Assembly: GCA_963082875.1 (NCBI GenBank)
Contig: OY720100.1
Span: 16,826,591 to 16,890,590 of the forward strand
From: Corella eumyota
Taxonomy: Eukaryota > Chordata > Ascidiacea > Phlebobranchia > Corellidae
Reading direction: 5' to 3'
Length of the DNA stretch: 64,000 bases
Under the pieces are notes generated by a model that did no database searches, was not told the origin of the DNA, and saw only the letters and a program-made list of their open reading frames with translations. This document shows positions 9,435-21,514 of this stretch, in pieces. Each line of letters opens with the position of its first letter. Positions within the stretch are counted from its first letter, which is position 1. Position numbers and translations under genes: made by a program.

Positions 9435-12400
9435 TTACTTCTTAAATGAAAATTGAAGTCGTTCGTTGATCTCAGACAACTCAGAATTACAAAAACTAAT
9501 CAACCGTTTTCTTTTTTCGTCGTCCACATCCTCAGTTTTTTCGTAAGCTTTGATTGCTTGAAGATAATTTTCTTCTGCTTCCGAGTATTGTGATTTAATT
9601 TTATAATAGTTACCAATGTCGCGTAAAAGATGGCCGTAAATTTCGTGTTTGTTCGCATTTGATTCAAACTCGTTATCCATCAAATTTAACCCAGTTTCGT
9701 AGGTTTGTAGCGCATCATCGATTTCCACTAAGTTTTCGTTAAACCCGATCGAATGTAAACAATCAGCTTTGTTGATGACGTTAAGATGTTTGTTGTTAAT
9801 AACTAAAGTTTTTATTTTCTGCATGAGTGGAGCCACGTGACGTTGAATTATATTCTTCTTGTTTTCCTTTTCCTTAAGTTTATCACCACACAAACTTATT
9901 CCAAATAAACTTGAACCTAAAATTCGAACAATTTCGTTCGGATTCCCTTCTTCATCCATCAACATATTTGCTGATACTCCACTAAACAAAATTCCTTCCA
10001 GATATTTCTCTTTATCATAGAGAGTATTAGCGAATGATTTAATTTGTTCTGCGTCCAATTGAGTGTGGTTTTGAATCAGTGACATCATTTCGGTAATGAT
10101 TTCCATAGCGGTGTCGAATCTGTCCGTCATTAAACTTGAGACATAGAGCTTGGTGAGTTTAGGAATGTAATTGATGTTTGCTCCGAATTTGTGCAGGGTT
10201 TTAAGCTCCAAAAATAATTTATCAAAATTTGTATTTTTTCTTATATTTCCTGTTTTTTCTATAAAATTTATAGTTAAAAAATTAGAATTTTTATAAAAAA
10301 ATAAGTAAAAAAAATTATAGTTTTACGAAAACATAATTTATAATTATTTTAGTTTATTGTTACCAATTTCATGTAATTTTTGTTTTAATTAAAAAAAAAT
10401 TTTATATTCAGTATTTTTAGGTCTATTTTAAAACGTAATAACACAAAATTTATAAAACCAACTGACACAAATTTCGTTGTTTTATTTCTTAAATTGGGTT
10501 ATGTTAGCTTTCTTGTATTTTCCTTGTTTCTTTTATTTTAATTGGGGACTTATGACTTATAAATGGGAGTATGAATTATGTTTTGGTTAAGTTAATATGA
10601 CGTTTTTATCCTCTTTCATTCACCAAAGTATCAGGCTCTTACTAGTATAGTTGGCTGCGTTATTATCACATTTTTTGAACCTAGTCTTATGTTCTTTGTG
10701 GTTAGTAAGGTTTTAACTATTAGGTTGGTTTTACTTTATAGTATATTGTTAATATCGGTTATTAATATTTTGTATTAATTCTATTTGAATAAGGTATTCG
10801 TTCATGTTCATTTTCAACGTAAAAAAATTTAAGCGATAAGGTTTTCTGGTAGTAATCTAGAACATTTAAATTAACAAAAGATCCCACCATTTACCTTTAA
10901 ACGTGACATCTGGGGGCTCGTCCGGGAGATATTGTTGTTTACTTTTTTTACGAAAACTCAGAAAAGAGAACAGTCTTGTAAAGTTATTACGAAATGAGTG
11001 AATCGGACAATCTGGTTGAAGCTGGAAAGCCATTTGGCCTTGAGGGCGAAACGTTAAAGGAATATGTCGGACAACAGCAACAGCAAGCTGTTGAACGGGA
11101 GGAAAGGGTCCGTGAAATAAAGGTGGCAAAAGAAGCTGTGATTATTAGCTAAAGACGAAAGCATTTGAGCTAGAGTTGGCGCAGGCGACCGCAAGTAGCT
11201 TCGGCGGGAAAGAATCCGGCGCAAGAACTCCAAAGTTACTATCGTTTAAGGACGGTGTCGGTAAAGATGAGCTGGATAGGTATTTGTTAAAATTTAAATA
11301 ATTGACAACAAGCAGCGACTGGAAAAAGGAAAATTGGGCGTTATCATTGAGTGCGTTGTTGACAGGGAAGAGCACTGGATGTGTATTCACGGTTAGCCGA
11401 TAAAGACCCCGTGAATTATGATCGGCTGAAGAGTGTTCTTTTAAAACGATACGACTTGACCGAAGATGGTTACGGAAAAAAGTTCCAACATGTAAAGCCC
11501 GAAACTAATGGGAGTTCGGAGCAGTTCATAGTGCGTTTGCAAAACTATTTGCAAAAATGGGTGGAAACTTCTTATACGGAAAAAAAAAAACTTTGGGAAC
11601 TCAGTTTGTGTCAGAATGCATGGAAGAAGTCGAGCGTCTTTCAAAAATTCGCCACTTATAGTGCCCCTTACCACCCCATGTGTAATGGACTAGTAGATAG
11701 ATTTAATGGTACGTTAAAATCTATGCTGAAGCGACTTTGTTGTGAAAAGCAAAACCACTGGCATTGTTATATCAACGCGTTATTGTTTGCCTATCGAGAG
11801 GTGCCGCAAGAGTCGACTGGATTTTCACCATTCAAGCTGCTGTATGGAAGAACGGTGCGGGGACGAATACACATCTTAAAGGAGATGTGGACCAACACTG
11901 TTTCAGAGCAAGAAGTGAAAAACAGTTATTTGTACGTGATGGAAACGAATCGACAATACTTTGAAAATAGCGAGGGAGGCTATGGAGAATGCGCAGGCGT
12001 GCTTCAAAAATTATTTTGGTCGCAAAACGAAACGACGAGTATTCGAGAATAACGATCTGGTTCTTGTGTTGTTACCGACTGACAATGATAAACTATTGAT
12101 GCATTGGAAGGGTTTATTTCAAGTTACCCAAAAAGTTGGAGCAAACGATTATAAACTTCATATTAATAGGAAAATAAAGTTGTTTCATGTAAATTTGCTT
12201 AGGAAATATTCAAGCAGGGAAGATGCTTTTAAAGGAAACGATTGGCAGCAAAAAGGCCGTGGTTAATTTAGCCGTCATCGGGGGACAAAACGATTTAGAA
12301 GAGCAGAATGTAGACGACGAACAGTTACTTGAATTAAGAGCACCAAAGTGTGTAGAAACGGTTGACGATTTAACGTTCGGTGAGCAGCTTACGTCGTCAC

Positions 12401-15278
12401 AGCAAGAAACCGAGTTTGAAGTGACAAGAAATTTAGTAACGTTTTTACCCATGTGCCAGGTACGATGAACTGTGTAAAGCACAAAATAAATTTGACATCA
12501 ATGTTCCGATCCGGTCTAAACCTTATCCGGTATCATATGGGATACGAGGTGAATTAAAGAACGAAATCGACGAAATGCTTAAGATGGGTGTAATTAAAAG
12601 ATCCAAATCGCCATTTGCTTCGCCGGTGGTAATTGTAAAAAAAAGACGGTACAAATCGAATTTGTGACTGACTGTGTTTAATCCTGAACGTATGGTGACA
12701 GCAAAGAAAATATTTCGTAAATTATCGGGAGATGTATATTTCACGAAATTGGACTTAACTAAGGGTTACTGGCAGGTGCAGGCGCACAAAAATGACGTTT
12801 ACAAAACAGCGTTTGTTACGCCTGATGGCGCCTATGAATTTCTTAAAATGTCATTTGGGATGGTAAATTCGGGAGCAAACTTTGTTCGAGGTATGAGACA
12901 ACTGTTAATCGGATTGGTAAACGTAGTTACATTGTCGACTTAATCGTCCACACAGAAACTTTGGAAGAACACGTTAAGGCGTTAGAGCAACTATTTTAGC
13001 GATTGCGTCAAGGCAACGTAACGGCGGAACCGTCAAAGTGCGTTATTGGGGCTAATAGCATCGAGTTGGGGCACAGTATCCAGACAGTATTTTTTGGACT
13101 CCAGGAAGAAAAAGTTTGCAAGGTGAAAGAAGCGGAACGGCCAGCGACAACAAAGAATGTGCGGGGATTTTTGGGACTGACTGGTTACTACCGTAATTTT
13201 ATACCGAATTTCGCGGCAATAGTCGCACCGTTAACCGAGTTGACAAAAAAGATCAACCAAATATTGTGGAGTGGAAAAAACTGCAAAATTTGGCGTTTAA
13301 CTTCCTAAAGCAAAGTTTAATGTGTAAGCCGATACTAAGACTACCTGACATTACAAAACCGTTCGTATTGCGTACTGACGCGTCCAACGTAGGTGTCGGT
13401 GCGGTTTACTTCAAGTTCATGATTAGTTTAACATTTTCCACGATTGAACGAGAATGTTTGGCCGTGATTTGGGTTATTAAAAGTTTAAAAATTATTTGTA
13501 TGGGGTAGAATTTACCCTCCAGTTGGACCACCAGCCCTTGGTTCATATAGAACATTCTAAATTTATAAATGACCGTGTTGTGCGATGGCCAATGTTTTAC
13601 AAAATTATCGTATTAAGTACGAGTATATAAAGGGTTCTGCTAATGTTGGGGCGGATTACATAAGTCGAATTTATTAATTGTATTGTTGTGTTTATACTAA
13701 TTTGTGTTGTTTTTTCGGAATTAACTTGTGTAAATTTCTTTAAATGGGGAAATCATGACACAAATTTTGTAGTTTTATTTCTTAAATTGGGTTATGTTAG
13801 CTTATTTGTATTTTCCTTTTTTTTATTATAATTGGAGACTTATGACTCATAAATGGGAGTATGAATTATGTTTTGGTTAAGTTAATATGACGTTTTTATC
13901 CTCTTTCATTCACCAAAGTATAAGGCTCTTTCTAGTATAGTTGGTTTCGTTATTATCACATTTTTTGAACTTAGTATTATGTTCTTTGTGGTTGGTTGAT
14001 GTTTTAACTATTAGGTTGGTTTTACTTTATAGTATATTGTTAATATCGGTTATTAATATTTTGTTTTAATTCTATTTGAATAAGGTATTCGTTCATGTTC
14101 ATTTTCAACGTAAAAAAATATAAGCGATAAGGTTTTCTGGTAGGGATCTAGAACATTTAAATTAACAAAAGATCCTACCATTTACTTTTAAAACGTGACA
14201 CCAACAATATTTACCTTCTGCTTTAAATAGTTTGACTAAATCTTGTTCATCCCTCATAAGGTCTAAAAAATATTTATTTGTTATTTAACAGAAAACTTAC
14301 TCATTGTTAACATATTGCCATAAGCCTAACCTTTATGTTTGTCCAATTCTGAAAACTTTTGTTTTGTCAGTTTGGCTCGTTTAGGTGGAGGCGGTCCGCT
14401 AGATGGCGCACTAGTCCCAGTTTCACTGATCATGGTTATTTGGTCATCCTTAAACAGACTTGGTGCCATGCTCACATAACCACTTGATACACTTTGCTGG
14501 TCATCTAGATAAGAGAACATTTTTCGTTGTCGTAAGATCTGGCGTTGTACACTTTCAACTTCTGTAAGACTGGAAGGCATCTTTTGTTTTACACACTTTA
14601 CAAAAACAAACTTAAATTTGCTTACCGATTTTCTTGGGTGCTCTGATCTGTAGAAAAATAAACATAAAATTTATTAAGAAAACGTACATCATATTATTTA
14701 AGCAGTAATTTTTCATACTGATCATATAAATATAGAGTATTAGTAAAAAGCTTTAAATTAACAATGTTACAGTCAACTTAACTGACCTCTTCTAGAATGC
14801 GTTCAATTCTTGCGTCTCCCTCTTTTTTCATTTCTTCGTAACTTTCGTCGGTTTCCATTAACTCAAAATTTTTCAAGGAAATCGAATCGAACCTACCTAA
14901 GTCATATTCTTCAGGATATGTGGCAAGAAAGTCGTTCAATCGGTTCAGCATTGCATTGGAACTGTAATCACGAATCAACTTGTCTGATTCCTCTTCATTT
15001 TCGGCGATGATTTGAATTGAAAGAGATCCTTGTCCTATTCGGTTTGCAAATGCCTTAACAGCTTTCGTGCCAAATATTGCTGAAATTACACCGATTAAAA
15101 GCCCCGCTTTGTCTGGAACTGTTAGCATAACATATCCTCCTACACCTACTCCAACTGAGACAGCTACACATGCTGTACCGGTCACCAACACAGCCAATTT
15201 CTTCGCAGTTTCTCCTTTTAAGTTAAATTCAAGAAATGGAATTGTACTTTTGAAATCAGCATAATCCTCCTGTTGCAT
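9435..15278 (-). CDS. G3: membrane TRADD-N-like/TPR protein, five exons, LTR element in the last intron
   Basis: Exons read 15,278-14,787, 14,647-14,626, 14,561-14,331, 14,262-14,215 and 10,258-9,435. They join in frame to 538 residues from the ATG at 15,278. Residues 28-52 and 57-72 are hydrophobic helices. Residues 84-164 form a beta-alpha-beta-beta-alpha unit (SLSIQIIAEN, LIRDYSSNAMLNRLNDFL, ETDESYEEM, RIERILEE) that resembles TRADD-N by eye. Next come the linker (DDQQSVSSGYVSM, a Pro run and a basic patch KRAKLTKQK), the 48-bp exon (DLMRDEQDLVKLFKAE) and the TPR exon ending in EAEENYLQAIKAYEK. All introns after the tiny exon are phase 1. The frame stays open upstream of the ATG through a Ser/Thr/Gln-rich repeat (separate entry). 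Intron 4 is about 4 kb long only because of the LTR element. Likely an intracellular membrane adaptor; the role is inferred. Confidence 0.7.
10463..14200 (+). mobile_element. Fossil Ty3/Gypsy LTR retrotransposon, Gmr1-like domain order
   Basis: LTRs at 10,463-10,908 and 13,756-14,200 start TG and end CA, differ from each other at roughly 25-30 sites (about 94% identical by hand count), and are flanked by the 5-bp duplication CCAAC. A primer site complementary to tRNA-Pro (TGGGGGCTCGTCCGGGA) follows the 5' LTR. A purine tract precedes the 3' LTR. Internal blocks in order are gag-like (about 10,990-11,590), integrase (about 11,600-12,270), reverse transcriptase (about 12,490-12,960) and RNase H (about 13,330-13,670). 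Integrase before reverse transcriptase with Gypsy-type sequences marks the Gmr1 group of deuterostomes. The element is clearly broken, with perhaps ten breaks, and is shorter than an intact relative. It sits in intron 4 of G3, in opposite orientation to the gene, and predates the 15.26-kb duplication. Confidence 0.88.
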
Positions 15279-15672
15279 CTTGGAAACTGCACTGGCTGAT
15301 GTGCTAGACTGCTGTGTTTGTTCACTGGACTTGGCTGTAGTTGGAGTTTCTTCAGTAGTTTGCTGTGTTTGGCCAGACTGTGTGGTAGTTGAAGTCCCTT
15401 CAGTAGATCGCTGTGTTTGGCCAGACTGTGTGGTAGTTGAAGTCCCTTCAGTAGATCGCTGTGTTTGGCTAGACTGTGTGGTAGTTAAAATTTCTGCAGT
15501 AGAATGTTGTGTTGCAAAGCTTGTAGTAGTTTGACTTTGGTGTTGTGTACTTTGTAAAGCAGTAGTTAGAGTTCTACGAGTTGAGAGAACGTTTGTTGCC
15601 GTGGGTGTAGACGCTAAAGCAACTTCAGAGTTTTGTGACGTTTTATTAGAATCACGTGATGAACTTTCTTTG
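15279..15672 (-). CDS. Ser/Thr/Gln-rich in-frame N-terminal extension of G3
   Basis: The minus-strand frame of G3 continues open for about 130 codons upstream of its first ATG, back to a possible acceptor (TTCCAG) at about 15,673. No ATG occurs in it, so if it is coding the start lies in an unseen upstream exon. The content is mucin-like: Ser, Thr and Gln with almost no hydrophobic residues. It includes imperfect 16-residue repeats of the form STEGTSTTTQSGQTQR (48-bp DNA period, about three copies). The repeat keeps the frame, and the second copy (30,543-30,936) is also open. It would lie before the two hydrophobic helices. The plus-strand frame over the same bases is a shadow. Confidence 0.5.
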
Positions 15673-17241
15673 CTGGAATCGTTTAATAATGTTCAAAATA
15701 GAAATTAACTTAAACTTTCTAAAAAACATGAATTGAAATATAAGTTTATTTTGTAAAACAGTTATATATATAACTTAACTTAATTTACTTAGTATTTTTT
15801 GTCTAAATATTTAAGACATGGGGCTCAGGGTCATACAACCTGGTTTTATATAAACGTTTATGTTGTTGTAAGATTATGTTTTAAATTTCATCATAAGTTG
15901 TGTAGTCAGTCGGCAATCTTACTTTTAAACTTTGTTTATCTGTTATCAGTTTAGTAGATTATAACACTACAATCAAATTACACAACGTTTAGAAATATTT
16001 TTAAAAGCGAATTTACTTTAAAAAGTTTTAAGTGTTGTCATAAATAAACTAAGTAGAATTAGGTTTTATCTGTATTGCTATATCTTAAAGTAAAATTATT
16101 TCTTTTTAGCTGTCAAGAGACTTGCAAGCAGGCGGTTTTAGTTACATACTAAAAATATACAAAACACCCAAGTTTTGCTAAAAAATAAAATTATAACTAG
16201 TTTACTAAAACATTTGATATTCTGACCTCTATTTTTTTACTTGATTCTCTGCACTTTGTATATAAGTTTGCCTGATTAAAATAATGCCGCCTTGCTTTAT
16301 TGTAAATGGTAACCTTTAACTTTTGGTATTCATAAAACGATTTACGCCAAAGTTCGCAAATATTCCTGAAAGCTTTATAAGCTTAAGATCGACAATATTA
16401 AATCTTTAACCTTTATGTTTTTCTTATTAACGTTAATTTATTGCTAAGTTAACTAAACGTTTAATGATGACAGCCTAAACTGCCAGCAAATATTTACCCT
16501 AGTTGTACACCTTTCGAAGGTTTAGGCTCTATGTTAAACTACTTATAAATATTGTCAACTTTAGTTCTGTATTTAACAACTGAAAACCAAACAACTAACA
16601 GCCCAGAATCAACGTTCAGCTTTTTTGTCGTCTTAGTAAATATTTTCTTGTTTACTTTTCTTACATATCACGTTTACAAAGTTTTATATATTTTATACAA
16701 TTTCCATTGGTTTGACTTTAAAAACTTTTTTATACCGAAAAGCTTATAACAAACATTTTAAGTTATTTGTGGTTGTATTGGTTTTAATTATTAAAACTTG
16801 TTTAGTAATTCAAATTTGTTTTGTAATGATTGTTTTATTTAAATCATTTATACTAACTTGTCATTAGTTAAAACGATTAATTATTTTTTATTTAAGAAAT
16901 ATAACAATTTTATTAATAAAATGTAAAGATAATTTTCTTTAATTTGTAAAATCGTTTGTTACATTTAACTAATCATAAATTTTTTTAAATTTTTTACAAC
17001 TTAATTTATCAAGTAATAATATGGCACTTTATATTGATGAGGCTTATTCAGTATTCTAAGTTACTCTATATGTTACAAGAAGTCTTGGAGATAAACTTGG
17101 AGGCAATGATAAGGTAGAAGTTGCTGTTATGTCTTTAACAATTTGTTGGTTAAGTTTTAACTTATATCCAAAAATTATTTTTATATAATATTTATTTTAT
17201 TAGGCTGTGATATTTGAAAATGGGCAATTTTTGGTGTTTTA
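15673..17241. other. Intergenic region upstream of G3
   Basis: About 1.5 kb, AT-rich, aligned along its length with 30,937-32,500 but with more substitutions and small indels than the block to the left. I see no exon. A plus-strand frame near 16,552-16,749 is not conserved as coding sequence in the copy. Confidence 0.4.
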
Positions 17242-17505
17242 AGGCCTGTTCACACGACAAGGTAACGTTGCGTTGCGCTGCGTTGCGCTGCGTTGCGTTA
17301 CGTAATTTTACGAGTTCTAGGGATTAACAAATACAAAATATCTAATAAAAGTATACCGCTTACGAAATCTTGCCTAAATTCCGCGTCGGCTACAAAACTT
17401 TACGTAACTTACGCAAACTTTCGTATGTGTAAACGACTCTGTTCATTTTAAATGGTTGTGCAATCTTACATTACGTTACGTTGCGTACGCCGTGTAAACG
17501 GGCCT
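17242..17505. mobile_element. PIF/Harbinger-like MITE, 264 bp
   Basis: Terminal inverted repeats start AGGCCTGTTCACACG (left) and AGGCCCGTTTACACG (reverse complement of the right end). The flanking 3-bp duplication is TTA. The interior has GTTGCGCTGCGTTGCG-type repeats. The matching position in the second copy (near 32,500) reads GGTGTTTTAGGC without the element, a clean empty site. The insertion therefore came after the duplication. Superfamily is assigned from TSD length and termini only. Confidence 0.85.
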
Positions 17506-18431
17506 TTAGGCTTGTTTTTTTAACAATTTAATGTCAAAGATTTTTCAATTTCTCAGTAATAAACAAATATGGCTGATAAACCAGTTTATTGCAGAAGGAT
17601 AAAAAGTCGTTAAATTTAAGATATTAACTTTACATTTTTTTATTCAGTTTATCAAATTTAATCACTTTTATTAGGTTTACATAGCAAACATAGTAATCGT
17701 TCGTACAAGTTGTAATACGGAACCATTCTTCACTCGCTACATTATATTCAGTTTTACTACTTTACAATACAACTAGGAACACACAAATTACAAAGTAGCC
17801 ACGTGGTAATAACTTTCAACTAATCGACATACAATACATAATGGGCTAAATGCATTTAACAACAAATTAGCTTACTATACAATCAAGCGAATCACGTATA
17901 ATATTTTACAAATTTAATCAAGTTCATGCTTTGTTATGTAATACATTGTAAACAAAAGAAAAATCAGCAGAATAACAATAATTAGTGAAACAAACTATTT
18001 AAAAACCAAATTATTTAAAATATTCAACAATAACAAGATCGTAATATCACGTTGTGTGTACAAAAGTTCTCTCTACCCCACCTTGTGGTAAAACGTAGTC
18101 AATATTTAATATTTTAAAGTAAACAGAGAAGCGATTGTACATGTTTAATAGTCAGTTACTACGACAAACACAATAAAACAAGGTTACGAACGTGAACCGT
18201 CGTAAAAAATATTGTTTTTATCGGTTTTAAAAACTTTTATTTCGCCAAGTTGCAAATGTGAATTGGAGCCATGTATACAATGATTTCCCTTTAAACTTGA
18301 CGTTAGAACGATAAAGATAAATGTTTTGCAAGCAATATGGCGGCAAAAGAAGATTAAAATGGTGAACATTGGCACAATTATAACGGGGGTTTGGTGTAAA
18401 TTTTGAACTTGAATTTAGTTTTTAGTTTAAT
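17506..18431. other. Spacer downstream of G2', with one 67-bp minisatellite unit
   Basis: The segment contains ATTCTTCACTCGCTACAT at about 17,729 and a single minisatellite unit at about 17,757-17,825. It is collinear with 32,510-33,835, where the array has about seven units. No gene seen. Confidence 0.55.
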
Positions 18432-19719
18432 TTAGTTTTTAGATGAAGATTGAAGTTGTTCGTTGATCTCAAACAATTTAGAATTACAATCCTGGATCCA
18501 CCATTTTTTTGATCTTTTGTCCACATCCTCAATCTTCTCGTAAGCTTTGATTGCTTGAAGATAATTTTCTTCTGCTTCGGAGTACTGTGATTTACTTTTA
18601 TAATAATCACCAATGTTGCGTAAAAGATGGCCGTAAACTTGGTATTTATTTGCATTTGATCCAAACTCGTTATCCATCGAATTCAACCCAGTTTTGTAGG
18701 TTTGTAACGCATCATCTATTTTCATTTCGTTTTCGTTTACCACGATCGAGCGTAAACAATCAACTTTGTTGATGACGTCAAGATGTTTGTTGTTAATAAC
18801 TAAAGTTTTTATTTTCTGCAAGAGTGGAGCCACGTGATCTTGAATTATATTCTTCTTGTTTTTCGTAAGTCTATTAACACACGAAATTATTCCACGTAAA
18901 CATGAATCTAAAATTCCAATATTTTTGTTTGGATTTCTTTCTTCATCCATCAACATATTTACTGATACTCCATTAAACAAAATTCCTTCCAGATATTTCT
19001 CTTTATTATAAAAGGTATGAGCAAATGAGTTAATTTGTCTTGCATCCAATTGAGTGTGGTTTTGGATCAGTGACGTCATTTCGGTAATGATTTCCATAGC
19101 GGTATCGAATCTGTCCGTCATTAAACTTGAGACATAGAGCTTGGTGAGTTTAGGAATGTAATTGATGTTTGCTCCGAATTTGTGCAGGGTTTTTAGTTCC
19201 AAAAATGACTTGTCATATTCACCCTTGGTCCAGTGGTTCATTGACTTTTCTGTTAATATTTTAACATGTGAAATATTATCAGTAACATAACTGTTCTAAA
19301 GTTTCAGATTTAAATTCAGCTTATTACAAAAATGAATTAAAGTTAACTGATTTCTAATGTTTTATTCGTTTATTGTTTAAAAATAAGTTAAATTTAACAT
19401 TATTTTATTTATTACTTTCTAAGTCAAATAGAGTTTGCAAATTAACTTGCTGAAGATTTTGATCTAAAATAAAATAAAAAATTAACAAAAAAACTGACCG
19501 GTGGTGGGCGCTACAGAGTAGGCATTGAACTTTCTCTTTAATATTGTTTACCTTTTAAACGTGACTGTGTTGTTGGTTTTGGGCTGGTCATGTGACCTGA
19601 TACGCTTGATAGATCAGACACGGTTGATTGCGCACTGGATAAAGTTCCTACCCCGCTGGACACGCTTGATTGATCATCCTTATACAGAAAACTTTTCGGA
19701 TAAAATCGTTTTTCAAATT
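18432..19719 (-). CDS. G2': linker and TPR exons, intact frame, no TRADD-N exons
   Basis: Exons 19,719-19,552 (linker, DDQSSVSSG), 19,463-19,416 (48 bp) and 19,249-18,432 (TPR, ending SSSKN). Linker and short exon are almost identical to G2. The TPR exon is open throughout, unlike G2. Its 5' third follows G2 (MNHWT, QINSFA), while its middle and 3' part follow G4 (SCLRGIISCVNRLTKNKKN, SIVVNENEMKIDDALQTYK). It is thus a mosaic. The visible start would be the M of MNHWTKGEYDKS if used alone. As in G2 the upstream neighbour is a GNAT-like gene. Whether this is an expressed short protein, the 3' end of a chimeric gene, or a relic cannot be decided. Confidence 0.6.
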
Positions 19720-20103
19720 CTTTAGAAATTTGTTTTATTCAGAAAATTGTTTAAATTTTATTAAAATTTTTTAAATATTTTGTTCTCTTAGCCACATTTA
19801 ATTTTTTTTTAATAACAATAATTAGATAGCTAAACTATTTAAATTTTACACTAGTTAAATATATTAAGTTTTGTGGTCTTTAGTTTAATTCCTACTGTTG
19901 GTTTACTGGATTTATTTTAAATTTTTATTCACCTAAAATTATTTTTTTATGGTTTTAGGGCCCGTGTTCGATTCCCGCTAATTAACATTTATTATGTTTT
20001 TTTTTTTTAAAACCAATAATTAGATATCTAAAACTATTTAAATTTTACACTAGTTAAATATATTAAGTTTTGTGGTTCATAAAATGAAAGTAAAAAGAAA
20101 TAT

Positions 20104-21514
20104 TTAATGAAAATACTTTTTTCGAAGCTCTCCCATTAGTCCAAGCTTCCTATATTCATATTCGATCGTACTTAGTTCGATCATCATAAACTTATCGTTG
20201 CCCATGATCGTATGAGGAATGTAGTCCATCATTTTGCCGAGCATCTAAAATATTAACAATAATTAGTTAGACTTAAAATTAATCAGCATTATAATGATTA
20301 GACGAGACCGCCAGGTTGATAATATACCAAAAAATTAGTAGAATTTCTTTGGCTTAGCAAGGTAGTAAGAATTGTCAATTTTTTTTTTGTATACATCTTT
20401 ATTCTCGATGTGGGAAAGTCTGTGCGAACTAAACATAGAGTAACATAAGTTACTCCGAACCAGTCTCGAGTTGCCTGTGGTAGTTTGGGATATTATAGAT
20501 TGTAATTGCCCGATAATTATACTGCAGATTAAGTTCTGGCTCAGCAGGAGTTTATATCGTTTATAACGCCTTACAAGGGCGCCACAGCATGAGATCATTG
20601 GGAATCAAACCCAGGACCTTGTGTATGATAAAAGAGTGTTCTGACCACTACACCACACTGCCGGCAATCCTCGGTGATGGACGACCGACTTAAGAGCCTA
20701 AACGTTAAGTAACATTTCTTACCCCGACCCTGTCTTAATTAGTCACTAAAGCATGTAAATAATCACTTTTTTATTTTTTTGGGGTTTTTCGCGCATTGAT
20801 AAAAGTAAATAATAAATACGATATACAATTAGTATTACAACAATGCGACGGTAAAAAATGACAAAATCAATTTATTGATTTAAAACATGCCAAAAGTATT
20901 AATGTTTACACAAAGATTTTAAGTATGTTATGGCATGGTCACCAAACCCACTTAAAAGATGATTTATAAAAGTAAATTTTTGCTACCTTTTGTACATTTG
21001 CTGATCCTGGCGAGGTTACAGGTCTGACTGGGTTGGATTTTAAATTTGAAACTGAATTCACCATTCCAGCTATCAGTTTTTTTGGGTCATTTTCGTATAA
21101 ACCAATACTCACATTTTGACCGAGATAGCTCTGTAAATAGATAAAATTTCAGCTCGATTAATGTTTTATAAATTAGAAATATCTATACGTCTATTAACCT
21201 CCATTATGTACATTTATATATAAATTCACAATATCCTATTTTTGTACAACTTAATACTGGTTCAAGTTGTAGCACTTTTGCTACAGGATACGAGTTTTTA
21301 CAGCAAAAAGAAATAGCATAACATCACTTACATCGACATAATCGGTTAGGAAATCAGTGTGCTTTTCTTCTGGCCAAGTAGACGAAAAAGTCGGTTCACT
21401 CGAAACAAAATATTCTAATATTAACCTCAACATTTCACTTCGATCTTCTGTAGTTAGACTTCTGTACTTAAATTTTCGGCCGTCTTTTGCTGTTATTTCG
21501 TTATTCTCCATCAT
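20104..21514 (-). CDS. GNAT-like N-acetyltransferase gene, copy b
   Basis: Exact structural duplicate of the gene at 4,841-6,251 (exons 21,514-21,332, 21,130-20,987 and 20,244-20,104). Coding sequence looks unchanged, with the same early end after the motif A-like helix. Two copies sharing the same short form argue that the truncation was fixed before the duplication. Confidence 0.55.
20389..20665 (-). repeat. SINE family 1, duplicate of 5,126-5,402
   Basis: Same insertion and practically the same sequence, carried along in the tandem duplication. Confidence 0.85.

Noticed and set aside
10866-11129. Minus-strand frames over the LTR element
   Set aside because: They lie antisense to the recognisable gag- and pol-like blocks and carry no known motif.
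15280-15534. Plus-strand open frame with Cys/Val repeats
   Set aside because: It is the antisense shadow of the Ser/Thr/Gln-rich repeat of G3; its periodicity comes from the 48-bp DNA repeat.
16552-16749. Small plus-strand membrane-like frame
   Set aside because: The duplicate near 31,820 has indels that break it, and it lacks splice or start support.
18422-18664. Overlapping minus-strand frame in the TPR exon (and its twin at 33,826)
   Set aside because: Alternative frame of the TPR exon; the main frame carries the conserved TPR pattern and correct splice phase.
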